Positions 1 through 9,430 are shown, counted from the first letter of the stretch. The stretch is DNA of 64,000 nt from Isoptericola jiangsuensis (GCF_002563715.1 NZ_PDJJ01000001.1:2108001-2172000); one strand, 5' to 3'. The notes: generated from the letters alone by a model not told the origin. A program made the numbers and translations.

Positions 1-223
1 CGCGCAGGCGCACCTCGATGTCGAGCTCGTCGAAGATCTCGAAGAGGCGGTTGATGTAGAGGTTTCCGTCGCCGCCCTCGACCTCGGAGACGTACTGGCG
101 GGTCAGGCCGAGCTCGTCCGCGAGCGCCGTCTGGCTGAGTCCGTGGCGGCGGCGGGCCTGGGCGACGAAGCGTCCGAGGTCGCGGGGGCTGCGTGCGTGG
201 GTCCAGCGGTCGGGCGTGGTCAT
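1..223 (-). CDS. HipB-like (y4mF-type) HTH transcriptional regulator, partial
   Basis: Visible are the N-terminal 74 residues; the C-terminus lies beyond the left edge. They form a Cro/XRE helix-turn-helix: residues LSQTALADELGLTRQYVSEV give the two HTH helices, and the run into INRLFEIFDELDIEVRLR is typical of the short y4mF/HipB antitoxin family. Such proteins repress their own operon and usually precede a HipA-type serine/threonine kinase toxin. If that holds here, hipA lies just outside the window; this is inference. The ATG at 223 is preceded by GGAG with 4-base spacing. Gene and upstream plus-strand gene diverge. Confidence 0.8.
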   Translation of the reverse strand, partial: MTTPDRWTHARSPRDLGRFVAQARRRHGLSQTALADELGLTRQYVSEVEGGDGNLYINRLFEIFDELDIEVRLR

Positions 224-237
224 GGTGCTCCGGTGTC

Positions 238-301
238 AGGTTTTCCTTGCACGGTCGCCTGTCAGCATATCCCGACAGCGGGGATCGTGCCAGCAAAACC
301 T
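238..301. promoter_or_regulatory. Candidate HipB operator region with inverted repeats
   Basis: The divergent gap holds two nested dyads. The outer arms at 238-253 and 286-301 match each other as inverted repeats in 14 of 16 positions (AGGTTTT, one or two differences, then GCACG). The inner arms ATCCC (269-273) and GGGAT (281-285) resemble the TATCC-N8-GGATA operator known for E. coli HipB. On the minus strand a possible promoter is TGGCAC, 17 bases, TATGCT. Autoregulation is inferred, not shown. Confidence 0.35.
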
Positions 302-396
302 GGCATGCGGTCCGATCTGCGGCGCCAGGGTGCCGCCCACCGGAACGAGGAGGACAGGTGGGTCGACCGACCGAGCGTCGCCCCGGCGGAGCGACG

Positions 397-1173
397 ATGC
401 CGGGCCAGGACGTCCTGGTCGGGCCGCCGACCGGTGGGTGGCGGGCCCGGCGTTCCGCGATGGAGCGTGCCTCCACGCGGGACCTGTGGACGTTCCTCGT
501 CGCCGTGGTGTGCTTCACGGCCGTCCTGGGCTGGTGGTCGGTCGAGCACGTCGTGCACCCGGGCTGGGCCGTCGCCGGGAACGATCCCCTGGTGGACGCG
601 AAGATCCTCCTCGTCGCGGCGGGCGACGTGGTCGTCCTGCACGCCTGGCCGCTGGCGGTCCCTGCGGTGCGGGTGCTGCGCGCACGTGGCCGGTGGGTCG
701 TCCCTCCGGCCGTGCTGCGCGGCCTGGTGGTCCGTACCGGGCGCACCGGACCCGTCGGGCGCACGGTGGCGTCGTGCGTCGTGCTCCCCGTGGTGGTGAC
801 GGTCGTGGCGGTCGGCCTCGTGGTCGGGACGTGGGAGCGGGGGCGCGTGCTGGCGTCGTCCGGGGTGGAGGCGCGGGCGACGGTCGTCTCGGTCGACTGG
901 GGACGGTGGACCGACGGACGGCTCACGGTGGACGTCGCGGGGTACGAGCGGGTGACGCTGACGTCCTGGGACGGGTTCCCGCGGCGTGGCGGGGAGATCG
1001 ACGTGGTCGTGGACCCGGGCGATCCGTCACGGGCCGCCCAGTCCGGTGCGGGGGTGTGGGGCCTGCTGGAGCGGTCGGCGGTCGTCGCGGCCGGTGCGGG
1101 GGCGGTGACGACGTGCCTGCTGGTCCCGGCGGCGCTGACCGGCCTGGTGCAGCGCCGCCGGGGCGGTGGGTGA
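397..1173 (+). CDS. Hypothetical membrane protein, DUF3592-like
   Basis: A 258-residue protein with about four hydrophobic segments: near residues 30-50 (LWTFLVAVVCFTAVLGWWSV), around 70-90, around 125-150, and at the C-terminus before a basic tail (RRRGGG). Between the last two lies a soluble stretch of about 75 residues (ARATVVSVDWG... then DVVVDPGDPS) resembling the extracytoplasmic beta domain of DUF3592-type proteins. I chose ATG 397 because GGAG lies five bases upstream; ATG 460 is the alternative and would remove 21 residues. Function unknown. It diverges from the HipB-like gene and converges on rsmB. Confidence 0.6.
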   Translation: MPGQDVLVGPPTGGWRARRSAMERASTRDLWTFLVAVVCFTAVLGWWSVEHVVHPGWAVAGNDPLVDAKILLVAAGDVVVLHAWPLAVPAVRVLRARGRWVVPPAVLRGLVVRTGRTGPVGRTVASCVVLPVVVTVVAVGLVVGTWERGRVLASSGVEARATVVSVDWGRWTDGRLTVDVAGYERVTLTSWDGFPRRGGEIDVVVDPGDPSRAAQSGAGVWGLLERSAVVAAGAGAVTTCLLVPAALTGLVQRRRGGG

Positions 1174-1185
1174 CGGGGAGGGGGG

Positions 1186-2691
1186 TCAGCGGCGGCGCAG
1201 CAGGGTGAGGTGCATGGCGTCGGTGCCGTGGACGTGCGGCCAGAGCTGGACGTCGAGGCCGTGGGCTCCCCCGTCGTCGGCACCCAGGTCGATCGACGCC
1301 CCGGGGACGAGGACGTCGCGCACGGCGGCGCGGGCGTCGAGCCGCTCGACGTCGTCGCGGCGACGCAGGACGTCGTCGACGACGTGCCGGGTCTCCGCCA
1401 GGTGCGGGGAGCACGTCACGTACGCCACCACTCCCCCGGGGCGGACGGCGTCGAGCGCGGAGGCCAGGAGCTCGGCCTGCAGGCCGGTGAGGGTGCCGAG
1501 GTCGGCAGGGGTGCGCCGCCAGCGGGACTCGGGGCGGCGGCGCAGGGCGCCGAGGCCGGTGCAGGGCGCGTCCACCAGGACGCGGTCGTAGAGACCCGGC
1601 TCGTCGTCACCCACCGCGCGACCGTCGCCGGTGCGGACGTCGACGACGCCGTCGGGCAGGGCGCGCACGCCCCGGCGCACGAGGCGGGCCCGGTGCGGCT
1701 GCACCTCGTTGGCCACCAGGGTGGCGTCACGCTGCGCGGCGAGCGCACCGAGGAGCGCGGCCTTGCCACCGGGGCCGGCGCACAGGTCGAGCCAGCGGGC
1801 GTCCGGGCCGTCGAGGGGCACGGCGGCCAGAGCCAGGGTGACGAGCTGGGAGCCCTCGTCCTGCACGCCCCCACGACCGTCGGCGACCGCGGGCAGGGCG
1901 GCGGGGTCGGCGCCGGAGGCGAGGACCCGCGCGGACGGGGCGAGGCGTCCGGCCTCGAGGCGGGCGTCGGAGCCGTCCGCGAGCGCCGCCGGGTCGACGA
2001 GGCCGGGGCGGGCGACCAGGGTCACGCGGGGAGCGGTGTTGTCGGCCTCGAGGAGGTCGGCGACCTCGCCGGCATCGCGGCCGTTGCCGTGCAGGGCCTC
2101 GCGCAGGGCGCGGGTGATCCACACGGGGTGGGAGCCGACGGTCGCCAGCGCGGTCACCTGGTCGGGGGCGTCGTCGCGCAGGCGGTCGAGCCACTCGGCG
2201 AGGGTGGTGCGGCCGACCTTGCGCAGGACGGCGTTGACCATCTGGGCGGGGCCGGCGCCCACGCGGTCGCGGGCGAGGCCGACGGTCTCGGAGACGGCGG
2301 CGTGAGCGGGCACGCGCATGCCGAGGAGCTGGTGGGCGCCCAGACGCAGCACGTCGAGGACGTCGGGGTCGAGGCGGTCGAGGGGCCGGTCGACGCAGGC
2401 GGCGAGGATGGCGTCGTAGCGGCCGCGCAGGCGCAGGGTGCCGTAGCAGACCTCGGTGGCGAACGCGGCGTCGCGGCCCGTCAGGCCGCGCTCGCGCAGC
2501 AGGGGCGGCAGGACGAGGTTGGCGTAGGCGTCGGACGCGTCGACCTCGCGCAGCACGTCGAACGCGGCGGTGCGGGCGGGGTCGGTGCGGCGGCTGCGCT
2601 GCGAGGGCGCCTGGCCGCTGCGGTGGCCGCGGCCCTGGGAGCGGGCGGCGCCGCGCTGGCGGCCCCGGTCGTCGCGGCGGTCGTCGCTCAT
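1186..2691 (-). CDS. rsmB: 16S rRNA (cytosine-967-C5)-methyltransferase
   Basis: A 501-residue RsmB/Fmu protein that methylates C967 of 16S rRNA with S-adenosylmethionine. A basic, low-complexity tail of about 35 residues comes first, then a NusB-like RNA-binding domain (roughly residues 37-170), then the Rossmann methyltransferase. Motifs seen are [17 protein letters not shown] (SAM binding), the catalytic VDAPCTGLG and the second cysteine in YVTCSPH, as expected for the RsmB/NSUN family. The ATG at 2691 overlaps the fmt stop by four bases (ATGA), so the two are translationally coupled. The fmt-rsmB order is the usual actinobacterial one. Confidence 0.95.
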   Translation of the reverse strand: MSDDRRDDRGRQRGAARSQGRGHRSGQAPSQRSRRTDPARTAAFDVLREVDASDAYANLVLPPLLRERGLTGRDAAFATEVCYGTLRLRGRYDAILAACVDRPLDRLDPDVLDVLRLGAHQLLGMRVPAHAAVSETVGLARDRVGAGPAQMVNAVLRKVGRTTLAEWLDRLRDDAPDQVTALATVGSHPVWITRALREALHGNGRDAGEVADLLEADNTAPRVTLVARPGLVDPAALADGSDARLEAGRLAPSARVLASGADPAALPAVADGRGGVQDEGSQLVTLALAAVPLDGPDARWLDLCAGPGGKAALLGALAAQRDATLVANEVQPHRARLVRRGVRALPDGVVDVRTGDGRAVGDDEPGLYDRVLVDAPCTGLGALRRRPESRWRRTPADLGTLTGLQAELLASALDAVRPGGVVAYVTCSPHLAETRHVVDDVLRRRDDVERLDARAAVRDVLVPGASIDLGADDGGAHGLDVQLWPHVHGTDAMHLTLLRRR

Positions 2692-3629
2692 CGGGTCTCC
2701 CCCAGTCGGCCGGTCTCCACGACGGTGCGTCCTGCGCCGCGGGCCCAGTCGGCGGCGGCCATGGGCTTCTTGCCGACGGGCTGGACGTCGCCGAGGGCGA
2801 CGGCGTGGGTGGCGGTGCCGACGAGCACCTCCTGCTTGCCGGCGCGCAGGACGCCGGGGGCGAGGTCGGTGACGTCGGGGCGGGGGGCGACGGGGCCGAG
2901 GCCGAGGCGGGCGCCGTCGGGCAGGGTGGTCCAGGCGCCGGGGGCGGGGGTGACGGCGCGGACGCGGCGGTCGACCGCGAGCGCCGGGTCGTCCCAGCGC
3001 ACGAGGGCGTCGTCGCGGGTGATCTTGGGGGCGTAGGAGGCGCCCTCGGGGCTCTGCGGGGCGGGCGCGAGGTCTCCGGTGGCGAGGGCGTCGAGGGTGG
3101 CGACGAGCAGGTGGGCGCCGGAGTCGGCGAGCCGGCCCAGGAGGTCGCCGGTGGTGTCGCGGGGGCGGATGGTCTCGGTGGTGGTGCCGAGCACCGGGCC
3201 GGTGTCCATGCCCTCGTCGAGGAGGAACGTGGTGGCGCCGGTGACCTCGTCCCCGGCGAGGACGGCGTGCTGCACGGGGGCGGCGCCGCGCCAGGCGGGC
3301 AGGACGGAGAAGTGCAGGTTCACCCAGCCGAGGCGGGGCACGGCGAGGACCTCGGGGCGCAGGAGGTGGCCGTAGGCGACGACGGGTGCGGCGTCGACGT
3401 CGAGGTCGCGCAGGCGGGCGACGAACTCCTCGCCGCGCGGGACGTCGGTGAGCACGGGGATCCCGGCCTCCTCGGCGGCGACGCGTACGGGGCTGGGCAC
3501 GAGGCGGCGGCCGCGCCCGGCGGGGGCGTCGGCGCGGGTGAGGACGGCGACGACCTCGTGGTCGGAGGCGAGGAGCGCCCGCAGGGCGGGCACGGCGGGT
3601 TCGGGGGTTCCGGCGAAGAGGAGACGCAC
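2688..3629 (-). CDS. fmt: Methionyl-tRNA formyltransferase
   Basis: A 313-residue Fmt that transfers a formyl group from 10-formyltetrahydrofolate to initiator Met-tRNA. The N-terminus [20 protein letters not shown] is diagnostic. The catalytic region contains [17 protein letters not shown] and a Lys/Arg-rich C-terminal beta-barrel domain follows from about residue 205. Length is typical. The start is GTG 3629, immediately preceded by TAGACT and a 6-base gap, which suggests a leaderless transcript. It overlaps rsmB by four bases at its 3' end. Confidence 0.97.
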   Translation of the reverse strand: MRLLFAGTPEPAVPALRALLASDHEVVAVLTRADAPAGRGRRLVPSPVRVAAEEAGIPVLTDVPRGEEFVARLRDLDVDAAPVVAYGHLLRPEVLAVPRLGWVNLHFSVLPAWRGAAPVQHAVLAGDEVTGATTFLLDEGMDTGPVLGTTTETIRPRDTTGDLLGRLADSGAHLLVATLDALATGDLAPAPQSPEGASYAPKITRDDALVRWDDPALAVDRRVRAVTPAPGAWTTLPDGARLGLGPVAPRPDVTDLAPGVLRAGKQEVLVGTATHAVALGDVQPVGKKPMAAADWARGAGRTVVETGRLGETR

Positions 3630-3635
3630 CGGGCA

Positions 3636-3641
3636 AGTCTA
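3636..3641 (-). promoter_or_regulatory. Candidate -10 box of leaderless fmt-rsmB transcript
   Basis: TAGACT lies six bases before the fmt GTG, with no Shine-Dalgarno sequence between. A transcript started from it would begin at or beside the start codon. No convincing -35 box. Confidence 0.45.
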
Positions 3642-3688
3642 GGCCGCGGGGCCGCCGCTCCCCGGGCGGCGGGTGCTCGCCGGGGAGG

Positions 3689-4318
3689 TCAGGGGCGTGC
3701 GACGGGCAGCCCGAGCTCTGCGAGCGCCGTGCGCAGGGCGGGGGTGCCGGTGAACACCACGCCGTGGAACCCGGCGGTGCGGGCGCCCGTGACGTTGGCC
3801 TCGACGTCGTCGACGAACACGGTGCGGGCGGGGTCGAGGGCGAAGCGCGCGGCGGCGAGGCGGAAGATCGCGGGGTCGGGCTTGGCGAGGCCCTCGCGGC
3901 CGGAGACGAGGACGTCGAGCAGGAGGCCGATGGCGGGGGCGGCGGGCTCGGCGTGGTGGTAGGTGTCGGCGGCCCAGTTGGTGAGCCCGTACACGGGCAC
4001 CCCGGCGGCGCGGAGCTCGGTGACGAGCTGGTGGCTGCCGGGGACGGGGCCGGCGAGGGTGCCGGCGTACTCGCGGACGTAGCGGGCCGCCAGGGGGGCG
4101 AGGTGGGGTGCGGTGGCCTCGAGGTGGGCGACGGCGTCGGCCCAGGTGCGTCCGGCGTCCTGGGCGTGGTTGAACGCGGCGAAGTCGACCTCGTCCTTCC
4201 AGGCGGCGAGCTCGGTGGCCTCGACGCCGGTGAACGCGCCGTCGGGGTGCCAGCGCACGAGGACGTTGCCGAGGTCGAGCACGACGGCGTCGACCCGGCG
4301 GGCGGCGGGACCGGTCAT
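3689..4318 (-). CDS. HAD-family hydrolase (phosphatase)
   Basis: A 209-residue haloacid dehalogenase-like protein. Motif I is VVLDLGNVLVRW (the second Asp is replaced by Gly, as in the YihX/alpha-D-glucose-1-phosphatase group, which have DxGNVL). Motif II is YGLTNW, motif III is the Lys in GLAKPDP, and motif IV is VFVDDVEANV. The cap is the small helical type. It probably dephosphorylates a small phosphorylated metabolite; the substrate cannot be read from sequence. Its ATG shares one base with the priA stop codon (TGATG), so it is expected to be made from the priA message. Confidence 0.85.
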   Translation of the reverse strand: MTGPAARRVDAVVLDLGNVLVRWHPDGAFTGVEATELAAWKDEVDFAAFNHAQDAGRTWADAVAHLEATAPHLAPLAARYVREYAGTLAGPVPGSHQLVTELRAAGVPVYGLTNWAADTYHHAEPAAPAIGLLLDVLVSGREGLAKPDPAIFRLAAARFALDPARTVFVDDVEANVTGARTAGFHGVVFTGTPALRTALAELGLPVARP

Positions 4319-6480
4319 CAGAGCATCTCCGGGGGGTCGAGCTGGACGCGGACGCGCCCGCCCTCGCGGCGGGCGGAGCGGACGGCGAGGGAGGCGCGCA
4401 GGCGCCGGGCGAGGTCGAGGCCGTCGGTGAGCGGGACGCGGGCGACGACGCGGACCTGCTCGTCGAGGCGGGCGGCGTCGTCGGGCACGGGGACGGGGCC
4501 GAGCACGGCGTCGGGCGGCAGGTCGAGGCGTCCGACGACGGCGCGCACGGCGTCGGGGTCCCCGGTGACGGCGGCGACGCGGACGGCGGGCGGCAGGTCG
4601 AGCTCGCGGCGTTCGGCGAGCTCGCGGTCGGCCAGGCCCGCGGGGTCGGCGCGCACGAGGGCGGCCGTGGGGGCGGGGGCGGCGTCCCCGACGAGGAGGA
4701 CCTGCCCGTCGGGCCGGACGAGGGCGGCGGCGGCGAGCCAGCGGTGCGCGGCGTCCGTGGCGGTGGTCAGGGCGGTGCCGGCGGTCGACACGGCGGCGTC
4801 CAGCAGCAGGGCGGCGACGTAGCCGTCGTCCGCGACGGGCTCGGCGCCGGGGGTGGCGACCACGATGGCGGGGCGGGCGGGCACGTGGTCGAGGACCCCG
4901 CCGGGCGCGGTGGAGGCGGACACCTTCACGGGCACGCCGCTGAAGGCGCGGCCCAGCTCCTCGGCGGTGCGCTCGGACCCGACGCGCACGGCGCGCAGGC
5001 GGGTGTCGCCGCACTCGGGGCACTGCCAGCCCGCGGCCAGGCGCCCGCACCACGTGCACTGGGGGGCGCTGCCGTGCCGCGCCATGCCGAGGGGACCGTG
5101 GCAGGCGGTGCAGCGGGCGGCGGTGCGGCAGCGCCCGCACGCGACCGTGGGGACGTACCCGGCGCGCGGCACCTGGACGAGCACCGGACCGTGGGCGAGC
5201 GCGTCCTTCGCGGCGCGCCACGCGGCCGACGGCAGTCGCGCCCCCGCCCCGGCGCCCTCCCGGGCGAGCTCGACCGACGTCAGGGCGCGCACCCGCGGCG
5301 AGCGGGCGCGCAGCACGTCGCGGGGCGCCGCGATCTCGTGGGCCCACCCGCGCGCGACGAGGGCCTGGGCCTGCACGGTGCGGCCCGGGGACGCCACGAG
5401 CAGCGCGGCACCCTCGAGCTCGCTGCGCAGCGCCAGGACGTCCCGGGCGTGCGGGTAGGGGGCGTGCGGCTCGGCGAGGATCTCCTCCCCGTCGCCCCAC
5501 AGCACCACCAGGCCGAGGGCGGGCACCGGCGCCCACACGGCCGCCCGGGTACCCACCACGACCGACGCCAGCCCGTGCCGCGCCCGCAGGAACGCCCGGT
5601 AGCGGGGCGCGGGACCGTCGTCGGCCTGCAGGCGCACCACGTCCGCCACCCCGGCGGCCTCGACCGCGTCCGCGAGCAGGGCGACGTCGCGGGCGTCGGG
5701 CACGACCACGAGCGCCCGCCGGCCCCCGACCACCGTGGCCCGCACCGCCTGCGCCACGGCAGCCGCCCAGTGCGGCACGCGCGCCACGTCCGACCCCGGC
5801 GCGGCGTGCAGGCCCGGCAGAGGGGTCCACACGGCCCGTGGAGCCTCGCCGGCCAGGACCCGGCGGCAGAACGCCTCCCCGCCCCGGTACGGCGCCCAGA
5901 CGGCCGCGAAGCCGTCCCCGGCGGGCTGCGGGGGGACGGGCGGACCGACGAGGGCGGCACCGTCGTCGCCGTCGCCCGTGGCGTCCTCCGTGCCGGCGGT
6001 GGGCAGGTCCGCGCCCGCGGCGAGCCCGGCGAGCACCTCGCCCTCGACGCGGGCGTGCCGCGGCGGCACCGCCAGGCGCAGCACGTCCGCCACGGTGCCC
6101 GCGCACCGCTCCGCCACCCGGCGGGCCAGCTCCAGCACCGGCGCGGTCAGCACCGGGTCGGGCGACACCACGCGGCGCAGGGGCTGCAGGCGACCGTCGT
6201 GGTCCGACTCCGCGAGCCGCGCCACGACGAACCCGCCGACCTCCTGCGGGCCGAACCGGGCCCGCACCCGCACCCCCGGCACCGCGGCGTGCGCCATCGG
6301 CGCGGGCACCAGGTAGTCGTACTCACGGTCCAGGTGCGCGGGCTGCAGGTCGAGCACCACCCGGGCCACCGGGTCGACCTCGGCGACGGGCACGGGGCCC
6401 GCGGGACGGCGCCGCCGGGGCGCCCCGACGTCGTCGAGCCCGAGCAGCGCGGGCTGCTCGGGCTCGTCACGGGAGGTCAC
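4318..6480 (-). CDS. priA: Probable primosomal protein N' (PriA), helicase motifs degenerate
   Basis: About 720 residues with the PriA layout: an N-terminal 3'-DNA-binding domain (VVLDLQPAHLDREYDYLVP, then FGPQEVGGFVV), a central RecA-like region and a cysteine-rich zinc module (CGRCRTAARCTACHG then CTWCG and CPEC). The Walker A sequence GxTGSGKT is missing, and DEEH is replaced by WGDGEEIL. Loss of these motifs is known for actinobacterial PriA, which is therefore probably a restart scaffold rather than an ATP-driven helicase. GTG 6480 is chosen; an in-frame TTG at 6492 would add four residues, and neither has a clear ribosome binding site. It follows metK. Confidence 0.88.
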   Translation of the reverse strand: MTSRDEPEQPALLGLDDVGAPRRRRPAGPVPVAEVDPVARVVLDLQPAHLDREYDYLVPAPMAHAAVPGVRVRARFGPQEVGGFVVARLAESDHDGRLQPLRRVVSPDPVLTAPVLELARRVAERCAGTVADVLRLAVPPRHARVEGEVLAGLAAGADLPTAGTEDATGDGDDGAALVGPPVPPQPAGDGFAAVWAPYRGGEAFCRRVLAGEAPRAVWTPLPGLHAAPGSDVARVPHWAAAVAQAVRATVVGGRRALVVVPDARDVALLADAVEAAGVADVVRLQADDGPAPRYRAFLRARHGLASVVVGTRAAVWAPVPALGLVVLWGDGEEILAEPHAPYPHARDVLALRSELEGAALLVASPGRTVQAQALVARGWAHEIAAPRDVLRARSPRVRALTSVELAREGAGAGARLPSAAWRAAKDALAHGPVLVQVPRAGYVPTVACGRCRTAARCTACHGPLGMARHGSAPQCTWCGRLAAGWQCPECGDTRLRAVRVGSERTAEELGRAFSGVPVKVSASTAPGGVLDHVPARPAIVVATPGAEPVADDGYVAALLLDAAVSTAGTALTTATDAAHRWLAAAALVRPDGQVLLVGDAAPAPTAALVRADPAGLADRELAERRELDLPPAVRVAAVTGDPDAVRAVVGRLDLPPDAVLGPVPVPDDAARLDEQVRVVARVPLTDGLDLARRLRASLAVRSARREGGRVRVQLDPPEML

Positions 6481-6523
6481 GGGGCTATGCAACCACGGAC
6501 CGCCGACGCAGGTCGCGCCGCGG

Positions 6524-7729
6524 TCACACGGCGGCGCGCAGCGCCTCCACGCGGTCCGTGCGCTCCCAGGTGAAGCCCTCGACGTCGCGGCCGAAGTGCC
6601 CGTAGGCGGCCGTCGCGGCGTACACCGGCCGCAGCAGGTCCAGGTCGCGGATGATCGCGGCCGGGCGCAGGTCGAACACGTCGCGGATCGCGGCCTCGAT
6701 GCGGGCCGGGTCGACCTGCGCGGTGCCGAACGTCTCGACGTACAGGCCCACCGGGTGCGCCTTGCCGATCGCGTACGCCACCTGCACCTCGCAGCGGCGC
6801 GCCAGGCCCGCCGCGACCACGTTCTTCGCGACCCAGCGCATCGCGTACGCCGCCGAGCGGTCCACCTTCGAGGGGTCCTTGCCGGAGAACGCGCCGCCGC
6901 CGTGGCGGGCCATCCCGCCGTACGTGTCGACGATGATCTTGCGGCCCGTCAGCCCGGCGTCGCCCTGCGGGCCGCCGACGACGAACTTGCCGGTCGGGTT
7001 GACGATGACGCGCGCGTCGGCGACGTCCAGCCCGCACTCCGCGGCGACCTGCGCCACGACCGGGTCGATGACGTGGTCGCTGACGTTGACCAGCAGCTTG
7101 TCCTGCTCGACGTCGGCGTCGTGCTGGGTGGACAGCACCACGGTGTCGAGGCGGACCGGGCGGTCGCCGTCGTAGCCGACCGTGACCTGCGTCTTGCCGT
7201 CGGGGCGCAGCCCGAGCACCTCGCCGGTGCGGCGCACCTCCGCGAGCCGCTCGGCCAGCCGGTGCGCGAGGAAGATCGGCAGCGGCATGAGGGAGGGCGT
7301 CTCGTCGGTCGCGTACCCGAACATCAGACCCTGGTCGCCGGCGCCCTGGGCGTCCAGCGGGTCGACGTCGGAGGCGTCCGTGCGGCGCTCCAGGGCCTCG
7401 TCGACGCCCTGCGCGATGTCGGGCGACTGCGCGCCGATCGACACGGACACGCCGCACGAGTCGCCGTCGAACCCGATGGTCGACGACGTGTAGCCGATCC
7501 CCCGCACGACCTCGCGGACGATCTGCGGGATCTCCACGTACGCGGAGGTCGTGACCTCGCCGGCCACGTGCACCAGACCGGTCGTCACCATCGTCTCGAC
7601 GGCGACGCGCGAGGCCGGGTCCTGGGCGAGGAGGGCGTCGAGGATCGCGTCCGAGATCTGGTCGCACACCTTGTCCGGGTGTCCCTCGGTGACGGACTCG
7701 GAGGTGAACAGGCGCAGGGCGTGGGTCAT
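6524..7729 (-). CDS. metK: S-adenosylmethionine synthetase
   Basis: A 401-residue methionine adenosyltransferase making S-adenosylmethionine from ATP and methionine. Visible signatures are [19 protein letters not shown] near the N-terminus, [15 protein letters not shown] around residue 130, and the glycine-rich loop [19 protein letters not shown] around residue 280. Length is that of the family. No SAM riboswitch is possible because almost no leader exists: TAGGCT lies seven bases before the ATG. It sits between coaBC and priA. Confidence 0.98.
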   Translation of the reverse strand: MTHALRLFTSESVTEGHPDKVCDQISDAILDALLAQDPASRVAVETMVTTGLVHVAGEVTTSAYVEIPQIVREVVRGIGYTSSTIGFDGDSCGVSVSIGAQSPDIAQGVDEALERRTDASDVDPLDAQGAGDQGLMFGYATDETPSLMPLPIFLAHRLAERLAEVRRTGEVLGLRPDGKTQVTVGYDGDRPVRLDTVVLSTQHDADVEQDKLLVNVSDHVIDPVVAQVAAECGLDVADARVIVNPTGKFVVGGPQGDAGLTGRKIIVDTYGGMARHGGGAFSGKDPSKVDRSAAYAMRWVAKNVVAAGLARRCEVQVAYAIGKAHPVGLYVETFGTAQVDPARIEAAIRDVFDLRPAAIIRDLDLLRPVYAATAAYGHFGRDVEGFTWERTDRVEALRAAV

Positions 7730-7736
7730 GCGGGCC

Positions 7737-7742
7737 AGCCTA
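7737..7742 (-). promoter_or_regulatory. Candidate -10 box of leaderless metK transcript
   Basis: TAGGCT ends seven bases before the metK ATG at 7729, with no Shine-Dalgarno sequence. It lies just after two hairpins that could end the coaBC message. Confidence 0.45.
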
Positions 7743-7760
7743 CGGCGCGAACCCCCGCGA

Positions 7761-7778
7761 CGGGACCCGTCGGTCCCG
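7761..7778 (-). terminator. Short hairpin between coaBC and metK
   Basis: Seven perfect pairs (CGGGACC with GGTCCCG) around a four-base loop. It follows the larger coaBC hairpin at 7787-7815. No T-run, as usual in such GC-rich genomes, so termination is only suggested. Confidence 0.4.
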
Positions 7779-7786
7779 AAATTCGC

Positions 7787-7815
7787 CCACCATCCGAGAT
7801 TGTCTCAGATGGTGG
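7787..7815 (-). terminator. 13-bp hairpin spanning the coaBC stop codon
   Basis: Arms 7787-7799 and 7803-7815 pair over 13 bases with a single T-G wobble and a three-base loop. The coaBC stop codon (7805-7807) is inside the stem. On the minus strand it is followed by an AATTT stretch and a second hairpin. It probably ends coaBC transcription or protects its 3' end. Confidence 0.5.
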
Positions 7816-9034
7816 ACGAGATGCTGCTCACGGCGTCCCACACGGCGTCCGCGACCTCGCGCTTCGACCCCGCGGCCACGGCCACCGTCTCCCCCGCACC
7901 GTCGACGATCGTCACGTCGTTGTCCGCGGTGCCGAAGCCCAGCGCGTGCCCCACGGCGTTCACCACGAGCAGGTCCGCGCCCTTGCGACGGGCCTTGGCC
8001 CGGCCGTGCTCCAGCACCGTGCCGTCGTCGTCGCCCGTCTCCGCGGCGAACCCGACCACGACCTGCCCCGCGCGGAGCCGGTCCGTCGCCAGCTCGGCCA
8101 GGACGTCCGGGTTCTCGACGAGCTCGATCGGGGCCGGCGCGCGGCCGGCGACCTTCTTGATCTTCGCCCCGGGCGCCGTCGCGGGCCGGAAGTCCGCCAC
8201 GGCCGCCGCCATCACCACGACGTCCGCCGTCGTGGCGGCGCCGCGCACCGCGGACCGCAGCTCCGCCGTGCTCGACACCTCGACCACGTCGGCCCCGGCG
8301 CGGCGCAGGGGCGCCAGCAGGTCGTCCGCGAGGTTCGCCGCGACCAGCGTCACCCGGGCGCCCCGTGCCAGCGCCGCGGCCGCGAGGGCCACGCCCTGCC
8401 GGCCGCTGGACCGGTTGCCGATGAACCGCACGGGATCGATCGGCTCACGCGTGCCGCCCGCCGACACCACGACGTGCCGGCCCGCGAGGTCCGCGGTCGA
8501 CGCCCGACGACGTTCCGCGGCCGCCAGCGCGACCCGGGCGATCTCCTCCGGCTCGGGCAGCCGACCCGGGCCGGTGTCCGCGCCCGTCAGGCGACCGCTC
8601 GCCGGGTCGACCACCACCACGCCGCGCGCCCGCAGCGTCGCGACGTTCGCGCGCGTCGCCGGGTGCTCCCACATCTCGGTGTGCATGGCCGGGGCCATCA
8701 CCACGGGGCAGCGGGCCGTCAGCAGCGTCGAGGTCAGCAGGTCGTCCGCGCGGCCGGCCGCCGCGCGCGCCAGGAGGTCCGCCGTCGCGGGCGCCACGAC
8801 CACGAGGTCCGCGCCCTGGCCGAGCGCCACGTGCTGGACCTTGTCGACGTCCTCGAACACCTCGGCCGTCACGGGCTCGCCGGACAGGGCCTCGAACGTC
8901 GGGGCGCCGACGAACCGCAGCGCGGACGCCGTGGGCACGACGCGCACGGCGTGCCCCTGCTCGCGCAGCAGCCGCAGCAGCAGCACGGCCTTGTACGCGG
9001 CGATGCCGCCGCTGACTCCCAGCAGGATCCTCAT
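7805..9034 (-). CDS. coaBC: Bifunctional phosphopantothenoylcysteine decarboxylase / phosphopantothenate-cysteine ligase
   Basis: A 409-residue fusion for two successive steps of coenzyme A synthesis. The CoaC half (residues 1 to about 185) is an FMN flavoprotein with GVSGGIAAYKA at the N-terminus and the PAMHTEMW active-site motif. The CoaB half starts near LAGRHVVVSAGGTREPIDPV and includes RFIGNRSSGRQG and the lysine region GAKIKK. Length is normal. It lies 17 bases downstream of rpoZ, so the two probably share a transcript, and metK follows after two hairpins. Confidence 0.96.
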   Translation of the reverse strand: MRILLGVSGGIAAYKAVLLLRLLREQGHAVRVVPTASALRFVGAPTFEALSGEPVTAEVFEDVDKVQHVALGQGADLVVVAPATADLLARAAAGRADDLLTSTLLTARCPVVMAPAMHTEMWEHPATRANVATLRARGVVVVDPASGRLTGADTGPGRLPEPEEIARVALAAAERRRASTADLAGRHVVVSAGGTREPIDPVRFIGNRSSGRQGVALAAAALARGARVTLVAANLADDLLAPLRRAGADVVEVSSTAELRSAVRGAATTADVVVMAAAVADFRPATAPGAKIKKVAGRAPAPIELVENPDVLAELATDRLRAGQVVVGFAAETGDDDGTVLEHGRAKARRKGADLLVVNAVGHALGFGTADNDVTIVDGAGETVAVAAGSKREVADAVWDAVSSISSTI

Positions 9035-9050
9035 GCGGCGGCGGGGTGCG

Positions 9051-9404
9051 TCAGACGATCTCGTCGCCGACGACGTGCGCGGACGCCGACGGCTCCTCGC
9101 CGGCGACCTGGTCCGCGCCGAGCGCGAACGGGACGTCGACGGGCTCGGCGGCGGGCTGCGCCGTGAGCAGGCCGGCGTTGATCTCGCGCATCGCGATCGA
9201 CAGCGGCTTCTCCTGGTTGCGGGTCTCGACCAGCGGGCCGACGTTCTCCAGGAGGCCCTCGTTGAGCTGGGCGTAGTACGCGTTGATCTGGCGGGCGCGC
9301 TTCGCCGCGTAGAGCACGAGGCCGTACTTCGACTCGCTGCGCGAGAGCAGGTCGTCGATCGGCGGGTCGGTGATACCGATGGGCTGCGGGGTGGTTCCGG
9401 CCAT
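9051..9404 (-). CDS. rpoZ: DNA-directed RNA polymerase omega subunit
   Basis: A 117-residue omega subunit, which helps assemble and stabilise RNA polymerase. The core reads [20 protein letters not shown] then [12 protein letters not shown] and [11 protein letters not shown]-like [12 protein letters not shown]; the acidic Ala/Pro tail is usual in actinobacteria. ATG 9404 is chosen because GGAGG lies six bases upstream, which rules out the longer reading from 9458. It is flanked by gmk upstream and coaBC downstream in the conserved order. Confidence 0.95.
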   Translation of the reverse strand: MAGTTPQPIGITDPPIDDLLSRSESKYGLVLYAAKRARQINAYYAQLNEGLLENVGPLVETRNQEKPLSIAMREINAGLLTAQPAAEPVDVPFALGADQVAGEEPSASAHVVGDEIV

Positions 9405-9430
9405 CACTGCCTCCAAGCAGACGTGGGGAC

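Noticed and set aside
1210-6573. Long plus-strand open frames antisense to rsmB, fmt, the HAD gene and priA
   Set aside because: Same artefact of base composition; none contains a recognisable domain, and the minus-strand genes are well supported.
7681-7804. SAM riboswitch upstream of metK
   Set aside because: Only about eight bases lie between the probable transcription start and the ATG, so no riboswitch aptamer fits.
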